This document shows positions 25,898 to 36,177 of a DNA stretch of 64,000 nt, piece by piece. This stretch comes from Lagopus muta (taxonomy: Eukaryota > Chordata > Aves > Galliformes > Phasianidae): positions 26,042,933-26,106,932 of the forward strand of contig NC_064439.1 in assembly GCF_023343835.1 (NCBI RefSeq). The letters run 5' to 3'. Numbering within the stretch: position 1 is the stretch's first letter; the number at the start of each line of letters is the position of its first letter. The notes below the pieces were generated by a model. It did not search any database and was not told the origin of the DNA. It saw nothing but the letters and a program-made list of their open reading frames with translations. A program made the translations under genes and the position numbers.

Positions 25898-26108
25898 CTG
25901 GACCAAAAGGCTGTAGAAACCAGGTCCTTCCTCGTCCTGACTGGTTAGTGGAGGGCTGGGTGGGGTTCACAGCTCGACTGGTTTTCACATCTCCCTTTTT
26001 GTCCTCCATGGTGGGAATCACCACCACTGGGATGAGAGTGCACTGTTCAAGTGTGCCATCAGAGGACATAACTTCAGTGTATCCATCTTCGCAACTGCAT
26101 GTTCTAGT
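25898..26108 (-). CDS. THSD7A: THSD7A exon n: EGF-like end and juxtamembrane stalk
   Basis: Residues about 663-733: TRTCSCEDGYTEVMSSDGTL, then EQCTLIPVVVIPTMEDKKGD, AVNPTQPSTNQSGRGRTW and FLQPFGP. The first twenty residues finish the EGF-like cluster. The rest is a cysteine-free stalk rich in proline, threonine and serine, with a possible NQS sequon. The acceptor is ccctacag. The donor is CCAG|GTGAAG, leaving the first base of an aspartate codon. No proteolytic site can be assigned from sequence alone, but such stalks are often cut. Confidence 0.94.
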
Positions 26109-26435
26109 CTGTAGGGAACAAGTGTTTTACACTGTGTAGAAGAAAAGTTTTCTGTGGGCTATAAAGCATAACAACAAGGATGACTAGAAGAGAAGATTGT
26201 TTTGAGGAGTGCTAGCCTGGAGAGTACCTCTTCATATATTTTTATGAAGTATAGCAAATGAACAGAGATTATTCAACACTTAACTGAGAAGTAGAGAATA
26301 GTCTAAGGTTGATTTTATCAAAACAGTGATAAAAAAATCTCTGAAAATACACTTATTGGCACAATCTTTAAAATGCTGAGATGTGTGGGAAAGCCCTCAT
26401 GGGGTTGTTTAGTGCTCTGATGCATTAGCACATAC
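26109..26435 (-). other. THSD7A: THSD7A intron m-n
   Basis: Short 327-base intron, GTATGT to CAG. Nothing else recognised. Confidence 0.9.
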
Positions 26436-26518
26436 CTCACTGCAGTAAGCGTGGGGTTGGCTGCATGGTGGGTTACATGACCTGTCAGCATCTGGTTGGC
26501 GCATCACTAAGCAGCCTC
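26436..26518 (-). CDS. THSD7A: THSD7A exon m: start of EGF-like cysteine cluster
   Basis: Residues about 635-662: GGCLVMRQPDADRSCNPPCS, then QPHAYCSE. It closes the last TSP1 repeat (SCNPPC) and begins an EGF-like cluster continued in exon n (YCSETRTCSCEDGY). The acceptor is tcctacag and the donor GAG|GTATGT. It is the smallest internal exon at 83 bases and ends in phase 0. The next exon follows after a 327-base intron. Confidence 0.94.
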
Positions 26519-29500
26519 CTGTAGGACAGAAAATCATATTTTGACATGGTAATACCTCTCCTCTGATGAAAATACTGATGCCATTATTTCCTACAGTATG
26601 TCACAGATTGCCATTTTATTATTAAACTGAATTTAAGACTCTTACTTTTAATGCTAGGGGAGGGATAATTTGTCTCAAGTATTTTTTATTGCTACAATAA
26701 GGATATAGCATGTCGATTTCCACTCATTCACATTTTGGAGAACTAGTATTTGGCAAGTGATCTTCTTTTCACTTTTTGTTCCTTTCCTTTGCACAAATAG
26801 TTGTGTTTTTTTTTATTTGCACAAATAAGTTTAAATATTTTGTTGTGCTTGAAGAAACAGATTTGGGTTTTCTAGGGCCCCCTAGTAACGCATATTAAAA
26901 CTGTGTCCACAAAGAAAATAAAGGCATATTTTTAATCTATCTCTTTGCTGCCAAACTTAAAACAAAGTATTCATTCACTTTATGTTTTCTGATATTCCTC
27001 ATTAGTTAATTTTACTCACGTTATAGTTTTGCCTCATATGAAGCCATACTCCATTCTAGTTTAAGAAAACTTTTTCAGAAGTGAAGAACATATACTGAAT
27101 GCTATGATAGAAAGTGGCTATCAGTGTTCCTTTCCTTTCTACATGCCCTAGTTCTCATTGCTACATCTTTATTTACAGCGCAGTTATTGTTATGGACCAA
27201 CATACACAATCAGGCTTTCACTATCATTTCAGCCAGGTTGACTTCAAAATATACTTAGAATCACTTTGAATGTATTGAGTTTCCCTCTGTCTTTCAAAAA
27301 GACACGCAGTACATGCTTTAACATTCATACTGCAACAGGACAACTTATCTTGCATCTCCCAAATTAACTATATTTTTATGCTGGTGTGACATGATGATGA
27401 AATCCCGATAGCTGACATTGGTCACAATCATAGCGGATGCAGTTAGATGTGGTTATATAGATCAAATTGTTAACAGGATGGCTGATGAGGAACAAAGTAA
27501 ACCCTGCTGGTTGCCATCAGTTTTTCTCACCCTCAGAAAGGAAAATTGTGCATCCTAGCATATAAATCACATGCCTGTGAGAATCTATGTAATAAAGTAT
27601 CAGTCATCCAAGCAAGCTGAAGAAGGAAATAGTAGCTTCATCGCCCGTAGGAAACAACACCTTCAAGTAAAAAACAACTATTCAGCACAATAATATTGTA
27701 CAAGGAAATAAATAAACAAAGGCCTTAAAATAGGAGCAGGACTCACGAAAACAATATCTGAATTTAAACGCACTATCTTAGAGCCAGATGTGCAGTGAAA
27801 AGGCATTAAAGAAATACAGTCATCTAAGATATGGGTTGATTCTAGATCAAATTAAATAACTTCCATTCAAATCAATCATATATGTGTATCTGCCACTTCT
27901 GGATTTTCAATACTACAGATTATACAAACCATGTTCAAAAAAACTTTGAATGTGAATTTACAGTCTGCTTCATAATTGTATAATTCCTGAAGAGAAGTTC
28001 ATTCAAGAAAATTACATTTAAGTACTTTCTTTGAAATAATATATCAAAAACAGTTTTGTACTGCATAGGAACAGTTGATCACAGTCCCTGGAATTTTCCA
28101 TTTGACTTCATTTCATATCAGAAAAGTACAACCTAAAACCACATACAGAACAACTTCTTAAAAGAGATACAATGTAGAACCTAGGTTGGTTTGCCATGGA
28201 GGTCCGGGCAGCATTTAGAAAGGTGCATGGATTCATTTTCTCCTCTCTCTGGTAGGCTTTTGCTCCTGTTATTAAGACAATAATCACTTAAGATGTTCAA
28301 AGTGGAGAACTTCCCATCTTTCTCTTGTCTGCTTGTCTTGGAATGTTTTTCCTTAAATTGGATTATCAAGGCAGGCATTATACTATGCTAAAGTCCTACC
28401 ACTGCAAGAGACAAGTATGTGAGCTAGCACTTCTTCAATTAACTTTCCGTTTATTTCATTACTCAGTCTTATAGATTCCCACTCTTTTCATGTAACATTG
28501 CAGTTCTCCTTTGTGGTGAGTATATTCTCAAATATTTCATAAATATGGCTAGGGAAATTTGATTAAATTAATAAGGTAAGTCTTTAGAGGCTAACTTACC
28601 CCCATAACCATCCATTCTCATCTCAGTTTTGGTCTCTTAACATCTGTCTTTCTGATAGATTGTTATCTGCTTTGCAATTTCCATCTTTTCTAGATTGAGT
28701 AATGCTAATGCATATTTCTCTGGCATTCTAAATAGACGAGATTTAGATCTATCACTTTTCCTTATTAAATAGGTGATTTCCATAGTCTTGTTTCTCTGTT
28801 ACAATATTCTTTAGGTAATTAATACTAATTTATTACTATAGTTGTTGATATTATTTCCTAGTTTTCATGCATGCCCATGTTTTATGAATGCCAAATTATC
28901 ATTTAATTTAAAGCAGTTTTGAAGAATAAACAAATTTTAGAATCAGAAAATAAATACTTGGCCCCGTTAAGTTATGTGAAACTCACAGAACTTTAATTTC
29001 AGAAGAATCAGCTCCACTTACATTTATTTATACTTATACAAGAAAGCATCATGAAAAATCTGCCAGCAACACAAAGTTTTGAAATTTATCACATGGCTGT
29101 ATTCAGAACAAACTATTATTTATATGTGAATTACCATGATTTATAAATATACTTTGCTTTTAATATCTTAGAGCCTTAATTCCCAAAGTGAGAAATTTAA
29201 AATTCTCTAGGACATTTAATGGATAATTTCATATAGTTATATCAATAAAAATTGTGACTTAAAGATGCCCTGTTGCATCTGATGTGAAGATGATGTATTT
29301 TAGTAATTTTACATTGCAAAATGACACTTAGAAAAGAGACTTTGTACTACCAAAAGTTATTTCAACACCTTGTAAAAATGATACAAAGAATTTATTCCTA
29401 GTAACAAATCAGACAATCATGATGTATTCTACCATGAATCAGAACTTCCCCCTTTGACCTGACAGGAGCTGGAATTGAGGGTGTGTTTATAAACACCATA

Positions 29501-30150
29501 CTTGATATTAAAATATTTTTAAAAACAAATGCATTGCATAATTCCTAATTCTGATAAATAAACTCATGCAAATAAAATATGTATGTAGACTTTCTGGAAT
29601 TTAGGCACCTCAGTCATTCATTTAAGATATTTTGTAGCTTAGTTTATGTCAAAAGAAACTCCTTCCAATCACTGTCTACTAAACTATCCTGCTATAAATT
29701 TATGTCATTGATGTAAAGCAGCAAATTTATATTAACGTATTTATTAAAATCTGTTATAATTTTCAGAATGTATATATGTCTGTTATTGTCAAGCACTGCA
29801 TCTGTTTCTGCCTCTGTATCTGCATTGTACTTCAATACATAAAAGTTCACTTTGCTGCAGGGCTAGAAATGTGAAATTTAGAAATATATAGATGCTTGTA
29901 GAAATATAAAATGTGCAAATCAAATATAGAAGATAATACTTGTTTTTACTTTTACTGTTACATGCTATATAATTCTGTAACAGAGCTGACGTTTTTAGTC
30001 TGCAAAAACATGACCACTCAACACAACAGCATAGATCAGGAACAAGCATTTTTATCAGATTGTTTTTAAAAATTAATCCCATTTTCGGGAAAAAAATGTA
30101 TTATCCACTTATTTTCCAGGCTTTTGTGTATATGTAAAACAAATAATTAC
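26519..30150 (-). other. THSD7A: THSD7A intron l-m
   Basis: 3.6-kb AT-rich intron, GTAATT to CAG. No recognised repeat and no nested gene; a small minus-strand frame at 28181-28378 lacks support. Confidence 0.85.
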
Positions 30151-30246
30151 CTGTGACATTTAAGCCATCTGACCTTTGGCACCACACAGTTCGAGAAGAT
30201 CCCTTCCAGGGGCTAGCCATCCACTTGTATTCATAGCAGTGGCCAT
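30151..30246 (-). CDS. THSD7A: THSD7A exon l: last TSP1-like segment
   Basis: Residues about 603-635: DGHCYEYKWMASPWKGSSRT, then VWCQRSDGLNVT. A short, 96-base exon carrying the last tryptophan-rich segment before the EGF-like region. It ends in an NVT sequon interrupted by the splice site one base later. The acceptor is tgtatag and the donor ACAG|GTAATT. Phase one in and one out fit exons k and m. Confidence 0.93.
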
Positions 30247-31194
30247 CTATACAGAAGACATTCATTTTTCAAGAGATTAAATGAAAAGACTTCAGCCTAC
30301 CACTAGCTGCAAGTGGACAGCATACATTAAGTTTAATGGGTTTTATGGTGTCCTTCTTTCACCCAGCAACTCAGAAAGGCGTACTGCACACACAGAAGTC
30401 TGCACTTACTGGATGCATACAGAATAAAACGGATGTCTTCTGGACTGAACAATAATGTTCATACACATTGCATGTGGAGTAAGACCAATATAGTTATCGA
30501 GCAAAACAGACATTTTCAACAACCTCATAATGGATGAGGCCTATCTGTTGTGAAAAGTAATTTAGGAGTCAGCTTTCTTTCTTGGTAAAGCTATGCTTTA
30601 GTTACTATTCCAGTGTATGGTAAAGTAGGCTTGGCTGTATCTGACTTCACATCTCTACTCCACTGTACACATCTCATATAATCTGGGATAAAATGTGAAG
30701 TCTTTCTGTACCTTAGTTGCCCAATAAAATTTTTTTTTTTATTCATCTGTCTGGTGTCTAAATGAACAAGAAATGTCTTTTCTTAGGCATTTTGCTTAGT
30801 ACTAGCAGTAGGACAAACTTTTTAGTCATTGTCATGTGATAAGAGCATACAGGATTCTAAATTTGGTTATGCATCATAATATCCTTTTTTTTTTAATTAA
30901 GAAATTATCAAGCAGATAAGGCAACTATTTTTTTTTCCCCAAATCTTGAAAAGGTATTTCATTATTAAAAAGGGATTTTAAAAATGTGTTTGAAGTGGAA
31001 ACATACGATAGTTAAATTTTCCAAGTTTTTCTGGTACATAGTTGATATATGGAAAATACAAAGTTAAGTGCATTTCTATGTCCACTAAATCCATAATTTC
31101 CTAATTTTGATAGCCTCAGCAGAAAGAAAAGAAACATACTGTAGTTCTGTATTTTGTTTATTACAGGAAGAGTGATATGTATTTTGGTACTTAC
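30247..31194 (-). other. THSD7A: THSD7A intron k-l
   Basis: 948 bases, GTAAGT to TAG. Only T/A runs (about 30730-30740 and 30930-30940). Confidence 0.9.
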
Positions 31195-31368
31195 CACTGC
31201 ATGGTCTTGTTTCCAAAGCTTGTTCTGGACAAAGATGTTGATTCTCTAAATCCTGAATGATTACTGCCCGAGATCGGACTTGTATGCCTCCAAAGCCAAG
31301 ATCCTCACCATTAACACAGGTTAGCTGACAAAGGCTCCATTCTGACCACTCTTTCAAATAACAGTCCC
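31195..31368 (-). CDS. THSD7A: THSD7A exon k: TSP1 repeat with WSEWS
   Basis: Residues about 545-603: GDCYLKEWSEWSLCQLTC, VNGEDLGFGGIQVRSRAV, ENQHLCPEQALETRPCS. The WSEWS core is perfect. The VNGEDLGFGG loop between LTC and the arginine strand is longer than in the other repeats and is a good fingerprint for THSD7A. The acceptor is aaaattcag and the donor AGTG|GTAAGT, a strong match. One base carries over to the aspartate of exon l. Confidence 0.95.
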
Positions 31369-32505
31369 CTGAATTTTTATTAGAAGATAAAAGATCATCA
31401 GCGTATGTGACGAGCTCATGACAGTGAGTAGGACTTAGAAAAACTTAGAAATTCTGAGCTATTCTAAGTATCTGCGAGGCTGAAAATAATAACAATGATA
31501 GTCTATTTGTTGGAAAGCAGAATAGGTTTCTGTAGCATTCCCATAAGGTCAGACTCATTTTCAATTTCTGATGACACTCCACACAATGCTTGGATTTAAC
31601 GAATGTTAGGGAATTGTACACTGTGTACCTTAGGCTAATTTTATACATCTTATTCATTACTTCTCTTTGACACTACAAAGAGAAAGCACTGTGGAGTTTT
31701 AAAAAGATTGTCACATATCCTCATGAAGAAGCACTTTAACCAGGCAGTAAAAACTACTACTGATGCATTCTTTATAAGAATAGGAAATGAGAAAGTGATT
31801 AAAATGTCTATTCCAGTTATTCCAGGGTAGTATAACAGAGTTTTGCAAAACGTAATTTTATGGAGTAAAAAGAAAAAAAATAGAATTCTACTAGTTAGAT
31901 AAATTAGTGAGACTGGCTAAAGAAAATTTAAGGAAGATCTTCAAAATAACATAAACAGACCATTTTGTAAAAGATGCAGTATCAAATGGACTATACACAG
32001 ACTCATTAATAAACCTCTTACTTCTCATTATGTCAGTGAAAGAGCTATTAAAAATTAAAGCTACCTTCTACCGTACTGATGAAAGATGTAATCAGCACTG
32101 TGTTGACCAGATGCCTGATTAATGAAGGTATTTTATTTGCCAACATTAGGAGAGCATGTGAAGAAATGAATAATTGAAGAACTGATGTATACACAATAGG
32201 AAAGCAAGCAGTGATTTTTGGAAACATTAGCTGAAACTTATCATTAGCACATCCCCATAGGGCAGTTATTCTTACTGGCTAAATATGAGACTGCTGAAGA
32301 ACAGGTTCATGCTCAGCAAAATTTAAAATCTAATAGTAAGCAGTAGTGAATCCACCACCAGAGTAACTCAGCCATTTTCCCTATTGGTAAAGTATGTGAA
32401 AAACATTTTATTGCCTGTGGCTAATCCTAGATACTGATAACTGTAAGCTGAAGGAGTAAACCAAACGATCTTGAAATGTAACGTTTATTTGAATAGCTTT
32501 CTTAC
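31369..32505 (-). other. THSD7A: THSD7A intron j-k
   Basis: 1137 bases, GTAAGA to CAG. Nothing else recognised. Confidence 0.9.
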
Positions 32506-32680
32506 CTGGACAAGGAACAGTGCATGTTTCCTCAAGGACCATCTTTTTATTACCATCTATAATAGGCTCTATTTCTCCACAGAATTCCTCATCCACTATT
32601 TTGCCTACATCTTCAGTGGATCCATCAAAAACCACACAGGAAATATTCCGCACTCGTGTGCCCTCTCCACACTGAGCAAC
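32506..32680 (-). CDS. THSD7A: THSD7A exon j: TSP1 repeat with NISC sequon
   Basis: Residues about 487-545: VAQCGEGTRVRNISCVVFDG, then a variable acidic loop (STEDVGKIVDEEFCGEIEP) and EETCTVPCPG. CGEGTRVR is the family's cysteine-glycine turn and arginine strand. NIS is a predicted N-glycosylation site at the same place as in exon h's repeat. The acceptor is cttccccag and the donor CCAG|GTAAGA. It starts in phase 0 and leaves one base of a glycine codon. Confidence 0.94.
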
Positions 32681-33231
32681 CTGGGGAAGGAGGATATGGA
32701 TGCTGTATGTTGGAAAGTATCAAAAGACTGAATTTGAGCTACATATCATTGCATCTCCTATTATTTTTTTGCCAAAATACATATTCATTTGAGTAGGGAA
32801 AATAAAAATACATTTTTTTTTTTTTACATTTGAAACAAACAAAAAAATATGCTGTCACCGTTGTTTCTTAATGTATGGATCTAGCTTGTGCTTTTAAATT
32901 GCAATCATGGCAGTATCTTATGAGAAGATCTTTTCTAGGATAAGACTTTTTTTCCAACAAGGATGCTCATCTGTTACCACATATACTCTTTTACAATGTA
33001 AGGATTTCAGTTATTAGCAAAGATGTCATTGAAATACCAAACTTTTCCTTTCTACTTTGAATGTCTGTAGGACATTTTTATACCTGTTGACAAATATGAA
33101 CTAAAAATAAATCTTCACATTTTTGTATAAAATATGTGGAAGTAAACTGACTACAATGCTTTGAAACAGATATTCGGGCATATTTCAAACATGCCTAGCT
33201 CCATAATTTCAGTGTCCACTGTGGGTCTTAC
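32681..33231 (-). other. THSD7A: THSD7A intron i-j
   Basis: 551 bases, GTAAGA to CAG, with a T run near 32813-32825 on the plus strand. Nothing else recognised. Confidence 0.9.
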
Positions 33232-33377
33232 CTCCACTTTGCATGCAGACCACTGACCATACTGCCATCGATAACAAGGCTTTACTGGACAGGGTTTGAA
33301 TTGCTCCATCTGAGAAGGACAAGGCCTCCCATCGCCCTGAAATGGTTGATTTATGGTCCTTCTTCTGATCATTTTTC
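33232..33377 (-). CDS. THSD7A: THSD7A exon i: TSP1 repeat
   Basis: Residues about 438-486: GKMIRRRTINQPFQGDGRPC, then FKPCPVKPCYRWQYGQWSAC and KVE. The MIRRRT arginine strand and the GRPCP turn are standard for the repeat begun in exon h; YRWQYGQWSAC opens the next one. The acceptor is tcatttgcag and the donor GTGGAG|GTAAGA. It ends in phase 0. It lies close to exons h and j, in a cluster of exons with introns of about 0.5 kb. Confidence 0.94.
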
Positions 33378-33911
33378 CTGCAAATGAGAAAAAGCAATAT
33401 AGGTAATAGCAAAGTAGCTAGGCTGATTTAATCTTGAAGATGGTTCTATGTTGGTGAAAAGCATAGTGTTTGAATAATGTAATTTTTTCAAATTTGACAA
33501 ATTGGACAGTAAAGCAAATCTGTTGGCTCTTGCCTGTTGTATGGATTTTCTTATTATATATTTTCTGAGTCAGACACTGTATGTTCAGTACAGCATGAAG
33601 TACTGCATGAAGGAGGATGTCTGATCAGGATTTCAGATTACTCCTGTAATAGTAAAAAAAAATTAGTAAATACCCAGTTCAGAAGCTTGGGGAAGAATAC
33701 TCTATCTGAAGATGATAAAATGTTTATGGCAGTTCTGTGGAGATACTGACTATTCATCTGGAGTTTGCTGCTGTTTTTCCTGAGTTAATACAGAATTATG
33801 TGTAGGGAAGGGAAAAAGGAAAATGAAAGGGTGAGGGGAAGATGAAAGGAAACAGGGAGGGGAAGGGAAAGAAAACTCAGTCTTTAACATATTCCAAGGT
33901 TATATGCAGAC
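33378..33911 (-). other. THSD7A: THSD7A intron h-i, weak donor
   Basis: 534 bases, from the non-consensus donor GTCTGC to CAG. It carries the pyrimidine tract (purine on plus) at 33803-33874, about 40 bases after the donor. Confidence 0.88.
33803..33874. repeat. Polypurine tract (GGGAA/GGAAA type)
   Basis: About 72 bases that are nearly all A and G on the plus strand, so a C/T-rich tract in the THSD7A pre-mRNA. Units such as GGGAAGGGAAA and GGGGAAG recur irregularly. Confidence 0.85.
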
Positions 33912-34029
33912 CTGTAAGGCCACATGCTTGAGAGCAGTCAGACCAAGACGACCAGTCAGAAAGCTGACAATTCACGGGACATTCCACCACACAGGATATA
34001 TTCATTTGCCACGTCTTTTCCAAACCAAG
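33912..34029 (-). CDS. THSD7A: THSD7A exon h: TSP1 start, weak donor
   Basis: Residues about 399-438: LGLEKTWQMNISCVVECPVN, then CQLSDWSSWSDCSQACGLTG. It has a glycosylation sequon (NIS) and a canonical WSSW motif. The acceptor is cttctag. The donor reads ACAG|GTCTGC, which keeps only the GT and a G at +5 of the consensus. A long pyrimidine tract starts about 40 bases into the intron. The exon is 118 bases, so skipping it would shift the frame. Phase 0 in, one base out, matching exon i. Confidence 0.93.
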
Positions 34030-34192
34030 CTAGAAGAAAATATCCAATAGTTAGCATGTAATGTTCAGTCTGTGCCAGCAGTGCTCAGTATGCATTTGGA
34101 CAGAGTGAATTTGAAACAAGTAAGCTTTAAGTAAACATGAAATAATTCCTAAATAATAAGTAAAACAATTAAGCTATTTTAAATCTCATTTC

Positions 34193-34726
34193 ACAGAATC
34201 ATAGAATAACCTAGGTTAGAAACTATCTTTAAATTCTTCAAGTCCAGCCACAAAACTGATGGAATGAATCCCATCACTAAACTACATCCCTGCCTCTTTA
34301 ACACCTGCAAGGATGAGGATTCCAGCACTTCTCTGGGCAGCTTGTTCCAGTGCCTGATCATACTCATCAGTACCTAACCTAAACGCCTTTAAGACAGCTT
34401 CCTAACACAATATTCCTCATCACCTGAGAAAAAGGGCTGATGCTTTCTTCCTGTAACATTCTTTCAGGTAATTGTAAAGAGCAATGAGGTCTGTCTTCAT
34501 CCTTCTCCAGACTAAAAACTGAAGATCCCTCAGTTACTCCTCATACGTCCTGTTTTCTGTTCCTTTCAGCAACTTCACTGCTCTTCTCTGCATGCACTCA
34601 ACCAAATCAGCATGCTCCTTGTAGTGAAGGGACCAAAACTAAACATGATATTCAAGGAGTGGTCTCAGCAGTGCTGTGTATGTGGGGACAATCCCTTATT
34701 CCTACTGGCCACACTACTTCTGATCA
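34193..34726 (-). mobile_element. CR1 copy, 5'-truncated
   Basis: The tail is at 34194-34207 (CAGAATCATAGAAT on plus). The body shows the usual CR1 3' region in diverged form, with phrases such as TTGTTCCAGTGCCTGATCA and GCAATGAGGTCT. It ends exactly where a second CR1 tail begins. Confidence 0.85.
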
Positions 34727-35290
34727 TCATAGAATCATTTGACTTGGAAGGGATCTTTAAAGGTCTTATAGTCCAACACCCCTGCAATGAACAGAGACAG
34801 CTACAGCTAGATTAAACCCTGAATGTCTCCAAGGATGGTGCTTCCACCACCTCTCTGGGTAGCCTGTTCCAGTGCTTCACTAATCTCATCACAAAAATCT
34901 TTCTCCTTATATCCAATCTAAATCTCCCCTCTTTTAGTTTGAAACCATTTCCCCTTGTCCTATCACAACAGACCCTGCTAAAGATTTTGTTATCTTCTTT
35001 CTTACAGCCACCCTGTAGATACTGAAAGATTGCTATCAAATCTCCCCAGAGCCACAACTCTCTCAACTTGTCCTCACAGAGGAAGTGTTTCATTCCTTGG
35101 ATCATTTCTGTGGCTCTCTTCTGAACTCACTCTAACAGGTCTGTGTCTCTCCGGTACTGAGGACTCCACATCTGGATGCAGTACTCCAGGTGAGGTCTCA
35201 CCAGTGCAGAGTAGAGGGGCAGGATCACCTCCCTTGAATGCAGACCAGGATGTCATGTGCCCTTTTGGTCACTTGAGCATGCAACAAAGC
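34727..35290 (-). mobile_element. CR1 copy, 5'-truncated, abutting the previous one
   Basis: The tail is CATCATAGAATCAT at about 34728-34741, then a CR1 3' end. The minus-strand frame 34812-35105 reads RLDIRRKIFVMRLVKHWNRL and PREVVEAPSLETFRV, the conserved C-terminus of CR1 ORF2. It is less diverged than its neighbour. Confidence 0.88.
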
Positions 35291-35446
35291 ATGGCAACAC
35301 AGTCCTAATGGCATATACTGACTTTTAAATATATTCTCAAATCTCAATTTAAATAAATATTTTCTAAATAATAACTTGTAAAATGAGGGCTTCAGCTTGT
35401 ATTTTTACTTTATACTGTGGTGGTAAAATCATTAATATTTAGAATA

Positions 35447-35515
35447 ATAAAATCATAGAATACTCAAAGTTGAAAGGGACCTACAAGAAACTCTAATTGA
35501 GTTCATCTGTTGGGT
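35447..35515 (-). mobile_element. Short CR1 3' end
   Basis: AAAATCATAGAATACTCAAA followed by a GTTGAAAGGGACCTACAAG-like CR1 3' terminus, about 70 bases only. Confidence 0.7.
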
Positions 35516-36100
35516 CTTTATGATTTGAGAGATTTGGCTAAGAAGTTTATCCTAACTAAAAGAACACTATTCTCAACTAAAACCTAGCAATCTGATTGTT
35601 TCTACCTTCTGCTTCTGAGCTAACACTGGGTGTGGCATTACTACAGACTCCACCAAGAGCCATTTCTCCATACTGTCACATTTTTCTATTTGATTCCTTC
35701 TCAGAAATAGCAGTGAACAAACTATTTAAGCAGTTCATCCCTCCCAATTTTTGTTAATATATAATTGATTTTTTGCAGTCCTTCCCTTCCAAGAACGGAT
35801 ATCTGGCTTTTTTTAACATTTGAATGATTGTTTTTCTTCAACTCTTTCTTTCTCCTGAAATAGCACGTATGTTGAGTCTCTGCAAACACTTGGCAGAGAA
35901 CGTCGGCATAGAGAATGAGATGCTGTCCAAATGTTCTCTAACTGATTACAGTTGATAAATCTTCTCTCTGGCCTGTCTTAAATTCTAAGCGCATTATGCA
36001 ATTGGAGGCCCTATAGTCTTCAACTGTACAATAGGTAAGGGACAAAACAGTTTATGATGTGTCATTAAAGTATTTTGAAATAGGAGTGTATCTTAATATT

Positions 36101-36177
36101 TATCTTAATATTATAATATTATATATGTGTATATTATTATATTATATAAAATATATAATAATATATTAATAATAAGT
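36101..36177. repeat. AT-only low-complexity stretch
   Basis: Alternating TATA, ATTATT and AATAAT units with almost no G or C; many short self-complementary pieces. Confidence 0.9.
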
